Notes under the pieces: generated by a model | What the model saw: the letters and a program-made list of their open reading frames with translations, nothing else | Told to the model about the DNA's origin: nothing | Database searches by the model: none | In this document: in pieces, positions 1 through 9,721 of the stretch | Position numbering within the stretch: position 1 is the stretch's first letter | Layout of the letters: each line of letters opens with the position of its first letter | Assembly (NCBI RefSeq): GCF_029255285.1 | Contig: NZ_JAPUVI010000022.1 | Location: forward strand, 1-64,000 | Direction of reading: 5' to 3' | Length of the DNA stretch: 64,000 nt | Source of the DNA: Accumulibacter sp. | GTDB lineage: Bacteria; Pseudomonadota; Gammaproteobacteria; Burkholderiales; Rhodocyclaceae | Translations under genes and position numbers: made by a program

Positions 1-146
1 GAACGGGATCGAACCGATGGCCTGGCTCACCGAGACCCTCGAAAAGCTCCCAAATTGGCCGAACAGCCGCATCGACGAACTGCTGCCACTGAAGACGACA
101 GCCTGAGCGCGTCGCCCCCGAGGGGGTGGCTGTGTCGGACGCTTAC
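1..146 (+). mobile_element. Right end of an IS66-family insertion sequence
   Basis: The window opens inside an IS66-type element. The last codons of the transposase lie at 2-106, and about 40 bases further the sequence reads GTGTCGGACGCTTAC, ending at 146. Read outward this is GTAAGCGTCCGACAC, the terminal inverted-repeat type of IS66 elements, which start with GTAAGCG. Immediately after it the frame resumes in an unrelated recombinase fragment, so 146/147 is the likely insertion junction. IS66 elements usually duplicate 8 bp of target. The second copy would lie outside the window to the left. Confidence 0.7.
2..106 (+). CDS. IS66-family transposase (TnpC), C-terminal end only
   Basis: The frame starting at base 2 encodes 34 residues ending in RIDELLPLKTTA and a TGA at 104-106. 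The pattern of a PMAWL stretch, a LEKLP stretch, then SRIDELLP is the usual C-terminus of IS66 TnpC transposases, the small domain after the DDE catalytic core. The rest of the gene lies off the left edge, so it cannot be said whether the transposase is intact. The IS66 terminal repeat follows about 25 bases downstream. Confidence 0.75.
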   Translation, partial: NGIEPMAWLTETLEKLPNWPNSRIDELLPLKTTA

Positions 147-147
147 G

Positions 148-276
148 GTCGAACTGGCAAAGTACTACCGCCGATCGGCGGCGGATTTGCGTGTCGAGGA
201 AGTCCAGGCCCACCTGCTGCACCTGATTCGCGACAAGAAGCTCGCCTACGCGAGCGTCAATCAAGCCTCGTGCGGA
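148..276 (+). pseudogene. N-terminal fragment of a tyrosine recombinase/integrase
   Basis: Directly after the IS66 end, one frame reads VELAKYYRRSAADL followed by VEEVQAHLLHLIRDKKL and YASVNQASC. This matches the SAM-like N-terminal core-binding domain of XerC/D-type integrases often carried next to IS91-like elements. The reading loses resemblance at about 273, and no catalytic domain (R..HxxR..Y) follows. The gene is therefore a remnant, cut at its 5' end by the IS66 insertion and at its 3' end by an unrelated sequence. Confidence 0.55.
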
Positions 277-334
277 TGCGCCAGCGGCAAGCGGGGTTAT
301 CGCAGGGCTGGCAGACAAGTTCGGGAAACGTCGA

Positions 335-727
335 TTGGAGCGCCATGCAGAGCTTAGGCGAGTCAACGTCGTTGCGCAGCAGCTCCGCTCAAGCGCACAC
401 GCGGCCCTCGAAGTCGCATTTACCCAGTTGGGTACGGCCGTGTCGGCTGTCGCTGCAGCGGAATTTCACGTCATCGACGGTGGTCAAGACCACAACAATG
501 CCCGTTGGTACAAGTCAGGCATCATGGAAGCCACCGCATTCGCGAGATTAGAGTCGTTTGAGGACTCCGAGGATAGGCAGTCAGCATCGGAGAACTTCTT
601 CGTTTGTTCGCTTGAGCCACTCGTATTCACGTACAAGACCAATGTTGACGACATAGAGCCCGCGTTCTCCCGATGGCTCGACTCGGCGTTAGCTGTCGCC
701 GTCAAGGAATACGGGGACCGCTTGTAA
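335..727 (+). CDS. Hypothetical protein, probably a 5'-truncated remnant
   Basis: A 130-residue frame opens with a TTG, but the same frame is open back to 227 and reads plausibly as protein (GVIAGLADKFGKRRLERHAE), so the true start is probably lost. The product has a basic, probably helical N-terminal part, then FHVIDGGQDHNNARWYKSG, then an acidic C-terminal half (TNVDDIEPAFSRWLDSAL). I do not recognise a family. It sits between recombinase debris and a toxin-antitoxin remnant, which suggests a rearranged fragment. No clear ribosome binding site precedes the TTG. Confidence 0.35.
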   Translation: MERHAELRRVNVVAQQLRSSAHAALEVAFTQLGTAVSAVAAAEFHVIDGGQDHNNARWYKSGIMEATAFARLESFEDSEDRQSASENFFVCSLEPLVFTYKTNVDDIEPAFSRWLDSALAVAVKEYGDRL

Positions 728-971
728 CTCTCGCCGTCGCGATGCCCAACCCATCGTTCCAGGGGACGGGCGGGCACGTGACCGCCGCATTTTCGTCCTG
801 CAAGTGGGCCTGGCTCGACGCCGGCGAGCGGTGCGGCTGGCGCGAAACGTCGCCGCTCCCGAAGCGTTCGCTTCGAAGACGCGCTCGCCTGGCGGGCTGC
901 ACAGCCGCGTTTCGCCCGCACACGGCTGGCCGATGCTAAAGTGCCGTTCTTGCGATGTCCCTGCTCAAGCC

Positions 972-1235
972 ATGCCGAACCTCACCTTACGCGATGTGCC
1001 TGCCGACTTGCACCTGTGGTTGAAGCAACAGGCGCAGGCTGACCGCCGTTCGCTCAATCAGGAAGTCATCCTGCAACTCGACGCCTTGCGCAGCCTTCCC
1101 GCCAGCCAGTCCGACGCCGACCTCGAGCTGGCTCGTATCCGCGCGATTGCCGCGCACGCGGCTCGTCTGCCCGTGCTCGATGAACGCCCCGAGGCGGAGA
1201 TCCTCGGGCTGGGTGCGGACGGATTGCCGCGCTGA
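972..1235 (+). CDS. FitA/VapB-type ribbon-helix-helix antitoxin
   Basis: The 87-residue product starts MPNLTLRDVPADLHLWLKQQ, the ribbon-helix-helix pattern of FitA-like antitoxins: a short beta strand, then a helix with a conserved RSLNQEV segment (RRSLNQEVILQLD). The C-terminal half (residues 45-87) would be the toxin-wrapping tail. The ATG at 972 matches the family start. The TGA at 1233-1235 is followed after 2 bases by the ATG of the toxin, the usual coupled arrangement. Such proteins bind the operon promoter and neutralise a PIN-domain RNase, but here the partner is broken, so this is an orphan antitoxin. Confidence 0.75.
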   Translation: MPNLTLRDVPADLHLWLKQQAQADRRSLNQEVILQLDALRSLPASQSDADLELARIRAIAAHAARLPVLDERPEAEILGLGADGLPR

Positions 1236-1237
1236 CG

Positions 1238-1408
1238 ATGGTCGTCGACAGCTCGGCATGGGTCGCCATCCCGCTCGGTGAGCCGGAAGGCGACGCGTTG
1301 GCTCTGGCGCTGCCCGACGCTGCCGAAGCGCAGATCGGCGACAGGAGAAACCCGCGCTCCACGAAGATCCTTTCGATCTGCCCGAACATCTCCTCGGCGA
1401 GATCATGA
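1238..1408 (+). pseudogene. Truncated VapC/FitB PIN-domain toxin
   Basis: The frame begins MVVDSSAWVAIPLGEPEGDA, the N-terminus of a PIN-domain RNase with its first catalytic aspartate (VVDSSA, Asp4) and the usual GEPE segment. Homology stops near residue 26 and the frame ends after 56 residues, where about 130 are expected. The remaining acidic residues and the C-terminal NFGDC-type motif are absent. The break lies just before the urease operon, so a deletion has probably joined the toxin gene to sequence upstream of ureD. The product should be inactive. Confidence 0.7.
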
Positions 1409-1490
1409 GCGGCCGTCTGCTCTCCCCTGCGCGGCCGGCCCCAAGGCCGGCGCGGGCGCGTTCGTCGCTCGGCTCGGCGCGCGCGCGGCG

Positions 1491-2378
1491 GTGGGCGGAT
1501 TGAGCGAGAGCCTGCGGCTGGCGTCCGGCGCCGCGCGGGCGATCGAGGAAGCGGCACGGCCGGGCTGGCAGGCCCGCCTGACGCTCGACTTCGAACGGCG
1601 CGGCGAGCGCACGCTGCTCGCCCGCTGCGAACATTTCGGGCCGCTGCGCGTGCAGAAGGCGCTGTACCCGGAGGGGCCGGCGGTCTGCCAGGCGATCGTC
1701 CTGCATCCGCCGGGCGGCGTCGCCGGCGGTGACAGTCTGGAAATCAGGCTGACCGCGGCGGCGGGGGCGCACGCGCAGTTGACGACACCGGGCGCCGGCA
1801 AGTGGTATCGTTCCGGCGGCCGGTGCGCGCGGCAATCCGTGCAGCTGCGCGTCGACGCGCAGGCGATCGTCGAGTGGCTGCCGCAGGAGACGATCGTTTT
1901 CGACGGCGCCGAGGCCGAGCTGCAGACGCGCGTCGAACTGGCCGCCGGGGCCTTGTTCTGTGGCTGGGACATCCTCTGCCTGGGGCGGACGGCCAGCGGC
2001 GAGCGTTTCGCGCACGGCCGGCTCGATCTGGCGACGCGCATCGAGCAGGCCGGGCGGCCGCTGTGGATCGAGCGCGGCGGTCTGCGTGGCGGTTCGCCGT
2101 GGCTGGCGGCGACGGCCGGCCTCGGCGGCCTGCCGGTGAGCGGCACGCTGCTGCTCGCTGGCTGCCCGGTCGAGCCGGAATGGCTGGCGGCGTGCCGTGC
2201 CGTGCCGCCGGCCGCCGGCTTGCATGCCGGCGTCACGGCGCTGCCCGGCGTGCTGGTGGCGCGCTGCCTGGGGCCGGCCGCCGAACCGGCCAGGGCGTGG
2301 CTGGCCGAAGTCTGGCAGCGCCTGCGGCCGCTGGCGCTGGGCCGGTTGGCCGTGCCGCCGCGCCTCTGGAGTACCTGA
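1491..2378 (+). CDS. ureD: Urease accessory protein UreD
   Basis: UreD (UreH) is the scaffold on which UreF and UreG dock to deliver nickel to the urease apoenzyme in the cytoplasm. The family signature is clear: RPGWQARLTLDFERR, HFGPLRVQKALYPEG, HPPGGVAGGD and QLTTPGAGKWYRS. Length with the GTG at 1491 is 295 residues, close to the usual size. The frame is open further upstream to 1278, but that part lies in the toxin junction and does not look like UreD. A TTG at 1500 is an alternative start, and no strong ribosome binding site decides between them. It is the first gene of the urease operon, 18 bases before ureA. Confidence 0.85.
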   Translation: MGGLSESLRLASGAARAIEEAARPGWQARLTLDFERRGERTLLARCEHFGPLRVQKALYPEGPAVCQAIVLHPPGGVAGGDSLEIRLTAAAGAHAQLTTPGAGKWYRSGGRCARQSVQLRVDAQAIVEWLPQETIVFDGAEAELQTRVELAAGALFCGWDILCLGRTASGERFAHGRLDLATRIEQAGRPLWIERGGLRGGSPWLAATAGLGGLPVSGTLLLAGCPVEPEWLAACRAVPPAAGLHAGVTALPGVLVARCLGPAAEPARAWLAEVWQRLRPLALGRLAVPPRLWST

Positions 2379-2396
2379 TTCTGCTGAAAGGGAGCC

Positions 2397-2699
2397 ATGG
2401 AACTGACACCGAGAGAGAAAGACAAGCTGCTGATTTTTACCGCCGCGTTGCTCGCCGAACGACGGCGCGCGCGTGGCCTCAAGCTCAACTACCCGGAAGC
2501 TGTCGCGCTGATCAGCGCGGCCATCGTCGAAGGCGCCCGTGATGGCCTGACGGTGGCCGAATTGATGAGCTACGGAACGACGCTGCTTGGCCGCGACGAG
2601 GTGATGGAGGGCGTGCCGGAAATGATCCACGACATCCAGGTCGAGGCGACCTTTCCCGACGGCACCAAGCTAGTCACCGTCCACCACCCGATCATCTGA
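2397..2699 (+). CDS. ureA: Urease gamma subunit
   Basis: The 100-residue product has the standard length and sequence of Ure[15 protein letters not shown] at the start, [21 protein letters not shown] and [12 protein letters not shown] near the end. It is the small structural subunit that packs with UreB and UreC in the (UreABC)3 trimer that hydrolyses urea to ammonia and carbamate. The ATG at 2397 follows GAAAGGGAGCC, a good ribosome binding site. The next gene, ureB, begins 10 bases after the stop. Confidence 0.97.
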   Translation: MELTPREKDKLLIFTAALLAERRRARGLKLNYPEAVALISAAIVEGARDGLTVAELMSYGTTLLGRDEVMEGVPEMIHDIQVEATFPDGTKLVTVHHPII

Positions 2700-2709
2700 G
2701 GAGGCGACC

Positions 2710-3014
2710 ATGATTCCTGGGGAAATGCTCGTCCAGCCCGGCGAGATCGAACTCAATGCCGGACGCGGGACGATCGGGCTCGTCGTCGCCAACACCGGCG
2801 ACCGACCGATCCAGGTCGGTTCGCACTACCACTTCGCCGAAACGAATGCGGCGCTGGCCTTCGACCGGGCGGCGGCGCGCGGCTTCCGGCTCGACATCGC
2901 CGCCGGTACGGCGGTGCGCTTCGAGCCCGGGCAGACGCGCCGCGTGCAACTCGTCGCGCTGGCCGGCGAGCGCCGGGTTTACGGCTTCACTGCCGCCGTC
3001 ATGGGAGCCCTCGA

Positions 3015-3018
<4 letters not shown>
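2710..3018 (+). CDS. ureB: Urease beta subunit
   Basis: This 102-residue protein matches UreB from start to end: [16 protein letters not shown], a [19 protein letters not shown] core, [18 protein letters not shown] and a terminal [10 protein letters not shown]. It has the beta-rich fold that contacts UreC around the active-site flap. GAGGAGGCGACC just before the ATG is a strong ribosome binding site. The 3' end overlaps the ureC ATG by 4 bases, indicating translational coupling. Confidence 0.97.
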
Positions 3019-4742
<1,724 letters not shown>

Positions 4743-4749
4743 GGGGCGG

Positions 4750-5298
4750 ATGCTTTTTGCCCAATCGTTTGCCGCCGCCGGTGCTCCGGCCGGCGACCGT
4801 CTGGTGCTGCCTTACGATGCGCGTCGCAAGAGCCGCCAGCGCGTGACGCTGGCGAGTGGCGAGGCGTTGGGCTACGTCTTCCCGGCCGGCACCGTCCTGC
4901 GGCACGGCGATCGCCTGCTCACCGGCAGCGGGCTCGTCGTCGCGGTCGAAGCCGCGCCGGAAGAATTGCTCGAAGTGCGCGCCGGCGACAGTCGGCAACT
5001 GATGCGGGCCGCCTATCATCTCGGCAACCGGCACGTTCCGGTGCAACTGGCCGACGACTGCCTGCGCTTGCAGCCCGATCATGTGCTGGCCGAAATGCTC
5101 ATCGGGCTCGGTTGTTGGGTGGAGGAGGTGCAGGCGGCGTTCGATCCCGAGGGCGGTGCCTACGGCAGCCACTCGCACGCCGATGGCGCACGGCACGCCT
5201 ACCGGCCGCGGCGTGACGCGGCCGCCGCGCCCGCTGCTCCGCACGACCCCGGACACGGCACGCCTCGCTCGCCGGCGAAGATCCACGAATTCAAGTGA
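4750..5298 (+). CDS. ureE: Urease accessory protein UreE (nickel carrier)
   Basis: The 182-residue protein has the UreE peptide-binding N-terminal domain (LVLPYDARRKSRQRV, LGYVFPAGTVLRHGD), a second domain with AAYHLGNRHVPVQL, and a C-terminal tail containing several histidines (GSHSHADGARHAYR, APHDPGHG) expected to bind nickel. The conserved His of the GNRH segment is the core metal ligand of the family. The start at 4750 gives MLFAQSF; the frame is open further upstream only because it overlaps ureC. The stop overlaps the ureF start by 4 bases. Confidence 0.92.
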   Translation: MLFAQSFAAAGAPAGDRLVLPYDARRKSRQRVTLASGEALGYVFPAGTVLRHGDRLLTGSGLVVAVEAAPEELLEVRAGDSRQLMRAAYHLGNRHVPVQLADDCLRLQPDHVLAEMLIGLGCWVEEVQAAFDPEGGAYGSHSHADGARHAYRPRRDAAAAPAAPHDPGHGTPRSPAKIHEFK

Positions 5299-5966
5299 AT
5301 CCTGCCCTGCCCCGCCTGCTGCAACTCGCCAGCCCGGCCCTGCCGGTGGGCGCCTACACCTACTCGCAAGGCCTGGAATGGGCGGTCGAAGCGGGTCTGG
5401 TGCACGACCAGGCGAGTGGCGAGCAATGGATCGCCGGGCTGCTGGAGAACGCCGTCGGGCGCTTCGAAGCCCCTCTGGCGGCCTGCCTGCAGCGCGCCTG
5501 GGCGGCAGGCCAGGTGGCCGAGGTCGAGCGGTTGAACGCCGACTTCCTGGCCAGTCGCGAGTCGTCCGAGTTGCGCGCCGAGACGGTACAGATGGGTTAT
5601 TCGCTGCGCCGCCTGCTGCACGAACTCGATGACTTTCCGCTACCGCCCGCTTTCGACGCCCTGCCCGAAGTGGCTTTCCCCAGCGCGTGGGCACTGGCCA
5701 GCGCGGTCTGGGAAATCCCGGTGGTCGACTCGCTGGTCGGTTATCTCTGGTCCTGGTGCGAAAACCAGGTCATGGCCGCACTGAAGACCGTTCCCCTCGG
5801 GCAGGCGGCCGGGCAGCGTCTGCTGTTGTCGCTCGGCGGCCGCATTCCGGGTTTGGCCGAGCAGGCGATCGAACTGCCCGAGGCGGCATGGAGCAACTTC
5901 GCCCCCGCTTTCGCGCTGGCGTCGAGCCACCACGAAACGCAATACTCGAGACTCTTCCGATCATGA
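5295..5966 (+). CDS. ureF: Urease accessory protein UreF
   Basis: UreF joins UreD and UreG in the nickel-insertion complex and controls the GTPase activity of UreG. The 223-residue helical protein carries the family motifs: [21 protein letters not shown] at the N-terminus, [18 protein letters not shown] in the middle, and [31 protein letters not shown] near the end. It overlaps ureE by 4 bases at its start and ureG by 4 bases at its end, so the accessory genes are translationally coupled. Confidence 0.95.
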   Translation: MNPALPRLLQLASPALPVGAYTYSQGLEWAVEAGLVHDQASGEQWIAGLLENAVGRFEAPLAACLQRAWAAGQVAEVERLNADFLASRESSELRAETVQMGYSLRRLLHELDDFPLPPAFDALPEVAFPSAWALASAVWEIPVVDSLVGYLWSWCENQVMAALKTVPLGQAAGQRLLLSLGGRIPGLAEQAIELPEAAWSNFAPAFALASSHHETQYSRLFRS

Positions 5967-6604
5967 ACGACAACGACCCACCCATCCGCCCACGGCCCGC
6001 GCTGCGTATCGGCATCGGCGGTCCGGTCGGCTCCGGCAAGACGGCGCTCACCCTCGCCCTGTGCCTCGCCCTGCGCGAGCGCTACAGCCTCGGCGTGGTG
6101 ACCAACGACATCTACACGGCCGAAGACGCGCGCTTCCTCGTCCAGCAGGCCGCGCTGCCGCAGCAGCGCATCCTCGGCGTCGAAACCGGCGGTTGCCCGC
6201 ATACCGCGATCCGCGAGGACGCGTCGATCAATCTCGAAGCCGTGGACCGGCTGACCACCGCCTTCCCCGATATCGAGATCGTTTTCGTCGAGTCGGGCGG
6301 CGACAACCTGGCGGCCACCTTCAGCCCCGAACTCTCCGACCTGACGATCTACGTCATCGACGTCGCTGCCGGCGACAAGATACCGCGCAAGGGCGGGCCG
6401 GGGATTACCCGCTCCGACCTGCTGGTGATCAACAAGATCGATCTCGCGCCACTGGTCGGTGCGTCGCTCGAAGTGATGGAGCGCGATAGCCGACGCATGC
6501 GCGGCGAGCGGCCGTTCGTCTTCAGCAACATGAAGACCGGACAAGGGTTGGCGGAGATCGTCTCTTTCGTCGTCGCCAACGGCCTGTTGCCAGAGCGGAC
6601 ATAG
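5963..6604 (+). CDS. ureG: Urease accessory GTPase UreG
   Basis: UreG is the SIMIBI-class GTPase that powers nickel delivery to UreC. The 213-residue product shows the P-loop [18 protein letters not shown], the CPH nickel motif in [33 protein letters not shown], and the guanine-specificity motif NKIDLAP. The ATG at 5963 overlaps the ureF stop; an open extension upstream is only shadow of ureF. It ends the operon, and the next gene is convergent 34 bases away. A GC-rich hairpin at 6612-6634 lies between them but has no U-tract. Confidence 0.96.
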   Translation: MNDNDPPIRPRPALRIGIGGPVGSGKTALTLALCLALRERYSLGVVTNDIYTAEDARFLVQQAALPQQRILGVETGGCPHTAIREDASINLEAVDRLTTAFPDIEIVFVESGGDNLAATFSPELSDLTIYVIDVAAGDKIPRKGGPGITRSDLLVINKIDLAPLVGASLEVMERDSRRMRGERPFVFSNMKTGQGLAEIVSFVVANGLLPERT

Positions 6605-6638
6605 GACCGGGCCGCCGCGGCTCGCAAGCGGCGGAGAT

Positions 6639-7358
6639 TCACTCCTTCGCGAAGCGGCACAGCCACTCGCAAGTCTCACCGATCGCGTCTTCCCAGTCTT
6701 TGGCGCACATGAAATGCGGTGCGCCGGGAATGGTTACGTAGCTCAAGCGATCCGGCGCGCGATCGTAGAATGGCGCCAGACGGCAATGCAGCGCCCGCGC
6801 TGCCGCCGGTGGAACGATGCTGTCCCGCCCGGCGGTGATCGAAAGCAGGGCGGTGGGAAAGAAACGGGCAACCTCCGGCCCTGCGTCGTCCAGCGAGTTC
6901 CGTTCCGGCGATCCCAACAGCGCAACGGCGGCACGAATGCGACGGTCGCGGGGAATCGCGCCATAGACGATGCAGGCGCCCATCGAGACCCCGGCGACAG
7001 CGATCCGTTCGCCATCGGTCGTGCCTCGCTCGAGCAGCGCGTCGATCAGCGCCGGCACTTCGGCGACTGTGCCGCCAACCAGCAATTCGAACGCGCGTTC
7101 GCTGTCGGCGGCGGATCGAGCCGTGCCTTGCGCCAAATCCGCCGCCGCGGCTCGCCGCTCTCCATGATCGACGGCATCGACCCCGACGGCCAGCAGTCCC
7201 GCGTTGGCGAAGCGACGCAGCTCGGGCAGATGCGTGTCTTTGTCGGCACCAAAACCGTGATACCAGAGCACCGTCGGCGCCCGTTCCCGTATCGCGGCAG
7301 GCCGTACCAGCAAGGCCGGCACGCCGGCGAGAAGCGTGCGTTCGATCAGGTCGGCCAT
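6639..7358 (-). CDS. Alpha/beta hydrolase, dienelactone-hydrolase-like
   Basis: This 239-residue protein has an alpha/beta-hydrolase layout: TVLWYHGFGADKD near residue 30 (oxyanion loop), nucleophile Ser in AVAGVSMGACIV, acid Asp in ITAGRDSIVPP, and His in TIPGAPHFMC. The pattern resembles small esterases annotated as dienelactone hydrolase or prolyl-oligopeptidase relatives; the substrate cannot be told. The ATG at 7358 has GAGG 8 bases upstream and is preferred over a TTG two codons earlier. It follows the metalloprotease gene by 20 bases on the same strand, so the two may be co-transcribed. It is convergent with ureG. Confidence 0.75.
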   Translation of the reverse strand: MADLIERTLLAGVPALLVRPAAIRERAPTVLWYHGFGADKDTHLPELRRFANAGLLAVGVDAVDHGERRAAAADLAQGTARSAADSERAFELLVGGTVAEVPALIDALLERGTTDGERIAVAGVSMGACIVYGAIPRDRRIRAAVALLGSPERNSLDDAGPEVARFFPTALLSITAGRDSIVPPAAARALHCRLAPFYDRAPDRLSYVTIPGAPHFMCAKDWEDAIGETCEWLCRFAKE

Positions 7359-7378
7359 CGGCAATGCCTCGACAGCAT

Positions 7379-8476
7379 TTACCAGATCGTGACCGCAGTC
7401 TCCGCGGCCTGCGCGGCATAGTACAGGCGGACACCGATCTGGTAAGTCCGGCCGGCGGTCAGGGACGCATCGATACGTGCGTTCGCGTCGGTGCCACTGT
7501 CGTCATCCGCCGCAATCTGAACGTTGCCGGTGGGCGTTGCCTCGAACAGTACCATCACCGTGTCCGAAGTTCCCGAGGTGGCGACGTGGTAGAGCCGCGT
7601 CTCGGGCGGTGAGAAACCGAAGATCCTCGTCTCACCGGGCTTGATCGCCAGTCTTTGCGCCACGCCAACACTCAACATGGCAAGCTCCGGCGGCCGGGGA
7701 TACGACTGGACGATCCACTCCTTGTCCGCCGCCGAGAGCCCACCTTTCGGTTGCAGGCCCGCACGGTAGGCGGCCGGTTCACTGATCAGGCCGGGACCGA
7801 AGGCGTATTCCATGACTGAATCCGGGTCCCAGCGGCTTCCCTTGACTTCGGCCGGGTTGATCTTGCGCAGGATGTTCCAGTCGATGCTCTTGGCGTCCCA
7901 GTTGTTGGGTGGTCCCGAGAAGTATCGGCGCACGGCCTCGACGTTCCAACGGATACCGGCGAACGGGTTCTGGTGCTCATGCTCGAGTCCCAGCGCATGG
8001 CCGATTTCGTGCATCGCCGTATCACGTCCGTACGCGGTGTTGAGCGGCCAGCCGAAGTTCATCGTGCGCTGCAGCGGCTGACGAATGTTCAACGTGTCCC
8101 GCCCGACGAAAGACCACGAACCGCCTGCCGGGTCAAAGCCGATACGGATCGTCGCCTCTTCGGGGCGAGCCACTTCCCTGAAGCTGATACCGATGCCCAG
8201 CTTGAACCAGGCCTGAAAAGCCAGCCTGACCTCGGCGATGTCGACGGCACTACCCTTCCAGGCGTCAGATACGGAATCTCCGCTTTGAAAGCAATGGAAA
8301 GTCAGCACGCTTCCATTGACCCATTTCTTGCCGCCAGCGACGATGGCGCGGGCGCGTTGCGGACCGACCTCCGCAGCGAACTGTCGTGGCGCCTGTATCG
8401 GCTGGCAGCAATAGCGCGGCATCGAACCCGCGCTTCCGGCCGGGGAATCGGCTGCGGACTGGTGTTGTTCGGGCAT
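7379..8476 (-). CDS. Astacin-like zinc metalloprotease with C-terminal PPC-type domain
   Basis: The 365-residue protein contains the zinc site [16 protein letters not shown], a metzincin HExxHxxGxxHE motif, followed by [10 protein letters not shown], which holds the Met-turn. This places it near the M12A astacins. About residues 60-270 form the peptidase. The last 90 residues ([33 protein letters not shown]) look like a bacterial pre-peptidase beta-sandwich domain. No signal peptide is evident at the chosen start. That ATG at 8476 has GGGAGGACAAA directly upstream, a strong ribosome binding site, although the frame is open further. The hydrolase gene follows. Proteolytic targets are unknown. 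Confidence 0.75.
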   Translation of the reverse strand: MPEQHQSAADSPAGSAGSMPRYCCQPIQAPRQFAAEVGPQRARAIVAGGKKWVNGSVLTFHCFQSGDSVSDAWKGSAVDIAEVRLAFQAWFKLGIGISFREVARPEEATIRIGFDPAGGSWSFVGRDTLNIRQPLQRTMNFGWPLNTAYGRDTAMHEIGHALGLEHEHQNPFAGIRWNVEAVRRYFSGPPNNWDAKSIDWNILRKINPAEVKGSRWDPDSVMEYAFGPGLISEPAAYRAGLQPKGGLSAADKEWIVQSYPRPPELAMLSVGVAQRLAIKPGETRIFGFSPPETRLYHVATSGTSDTVMVLFEATPTGNVQIAADDDSGTDANARIDASLTAGRTYQIGVRLYYAAQAAETAVTIW

Positions 8477-8496
8477 TTTGTCCTCCCGTGGGAATC

Positions 8497-8524
8497 GATT
8501 GAGCAAAGCGGATTGAGCAAAGCG
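8497..8524. repeat. Two tandem copies of a 14-base direct repeat
   Basis: GATTGAGCAAAGCG occurs twice head to tail at 8497-8510 and 8511-8524, in the 315-base region between the divergent metalloprotease and rplM genes. It may be a regulator binding array or a simple slippage duplication. Confidence 0.6.
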
Positions 8525-8720
8525 CTGATCGTTCTCGGCCGCCAGCCGTGCACCGGCGAACGGAACGTCTTCTACGGCGGTGCCAGCATGCCGTCTGCGG
8601 CGTGCCGGGTCAAGCCACCCCGGCACGCCGCAGTGTTCGGCCCACGTCACGTCGGCAACGGCAATGCCCCGACAGGCGCCGTGGACGAACCATCGTCATC
8701 ACGCCCAGGCGAATCAGCAA

Positions 8721-8750
8721 TTGACAGCGATCTCGACTGTGCAATAAGAT
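8721..8750 (+). promoter_or_regulatory. Predicted sigma70 promoter for rplM-rpsI
   Basis: A perfect TTGACA at 8721-8726 is followed after 18 bases by TAAGAT at 8745-8750, predicting a start near 8757 and a 5' leader of about 35 bases before the rplM ATG. Spacing and the exact -35 box suit a strong housekeeping promoter. The rest of the 8477-8720 interval holds only the 14-base repeat and no recognisable gene. Confidence 0.6.
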
Positions 8751-8791
8751 GCCGGGCTTTCCGCTATCAGGCAAAAAGGACGGCGCTTTTG

Positions 8792-9220
8792 ATGAAGACT
8801 TTCTCCGCCAAACCACACGAAGTACAGCGCGAGTGGCTTGTGGTCGATGCAACGGACAAGGTGCTGGGACGCCTTGCGACCGAGATCGCTCGCCGCTTAC
8901 GTGGTAAGCACAAGCCCGAATTCACACCGCACGTCGACACGGGCGATTATATCGTCGTCACCAACGTCGAAAAGCTGCGTGTCACGGGAAACAAGGCTGA
9001 AGATAAAAAATACTACCGCCACTCAGGCTACCCGGGCGGACTTTACGAAACGAACTTCACCAAGATGCAGCAACGGTTTCCGGGCCGCGTCCTCGAAAAA
9101 GCCGTGAAGGGGATGCTCCCCAAGGGGCCGCTCGGTTACGCAATGATCAAGAAGATGAAATGCTACGCAGGTGCCACGCACCCGCATGCGGCCCAGCAGC
9201 CGAAAGTTCTGGAACTCTAA
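8792..9220 (+). CDS. rplM: 50S ribosomal protein L13
   Basis: The 142-residue product has exactly the bacterial L13 length and sequence: [69 protein letters not shown] and a terminal [14 protein letters not shown]13 is an early-assembly protein of the large subunit. The ATG at 8792 is the family start, although the frame is open far upstream by chance. rpsI follows after 9 bases, the conserved rplM-rpsI operon. Confidence 0.98.
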   Translation: MKTFSAKPHEVQREWLVVDATDKVLGRLATEIARRLRGKHKPEFTPHVDTGDYIVVTNVEKLRVTGNKAEDKKYYRHSGYPGGLYETNFTKMQQRFPGRVLEKAVKGMLPKGPLGYAMIKKMKCYAGATHPHAAQQPKVLEL

Positions 9221-9229
9221 GGGATCACC

Positions 9230-9622
9230 ATGGCTGAAAACTACTTTTACGGCACGGGTCGGCGGAAGAGCGCTGTGGCGCGTGTTTTCATGAAGCGCGG
9301 CAGCGGTGGTTTTGTCGTCAATGGCAAACCCGTCGATGAGTTTTTCACCCGCGTGACCGGCCGCATGATCGTCCGGCAACCACTCCAGTTGGTCGAGCAG
9401 CTGACGGGCTTCGACATCATGGTCAACGTTGGCGGCGGCGGCGAATCGGGACAGGCGGGAGCCGTACGGCACGGGATTACGCGAGCCCTGATCGAATACG
9501 ACGCTTCGTTGAAGCCGACGCTTTCGAAAGCCGGTTTCGTCACCCGTGACGCGCGTGAAGTGGAACGTAAGAAGGTGGGTTTCCACAAGGCACGTCGTCG
9601 GAAGCAGTTCTCCAAGCGCTAA
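9230..9622 (+). CDS. rpsI: 30S ribosomal protein S9
   Basis: The 130-residue protein is a standard S9: [14 protein letters not shown], the G-rich [18 protein letters not shown] segment, and the basic C-terminal tail RRKQFSKR that reaches the P-site tRNA. It is preceded by AAGGGATCACC as ribosome binding site and followed by a strong terminator, so it closes the rplM-rpsI operon. Confidence 0.98.
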   Translation: MAENYFYGTGRRKSAVARVFMKRGSGGFVVNGKPVDEFFTRVTGRMIVRQPLQLVEQLTGFDIMVNVGGGGESGQAGAVRHGITRALIEYDASLKPTLSKAGFVTRDAREVERKKVGFHKARRRKQFSKR

Positions 9623-9647
9623 TCAGGTTCGGCCAGGCTACAAGACG

Positions 9648-9674
9648 AAAGCCGCCCGCGAGGCGGCTTTTTGA
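9648..9674 (+). terminator. Rho-independent terminator after rpsI
   Basis: AAAGCCGCC at 9648-9656 pairs with GGCGGCTTT at 9662-9670 around a 5-base loop. The T-rich run then continues as TTGATTTTT. It lies 25 bases after the rpsI stop and separates the ribosomal operon from argC. Confidence 0.88.
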
Positions 9675-9721
9675 TTTTTGCCGGTCGGGATCCGTCATCG
9701 ACCGCTATCGCGGAGGCTTTC

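Noticed and set aside
673-939. Frames containing NPSFQGTGG after the mobile-element remnants
   Set aside because: Short frames of this kind come from dispersed non-coding repeats; nothing supports translation here.
6612-6634. CCGCCGC/GCGGCGG hairpin between ureG and the hydrolase gene
   Set aside because: It has no U-tract on either strand, so I did not call it a terminator.
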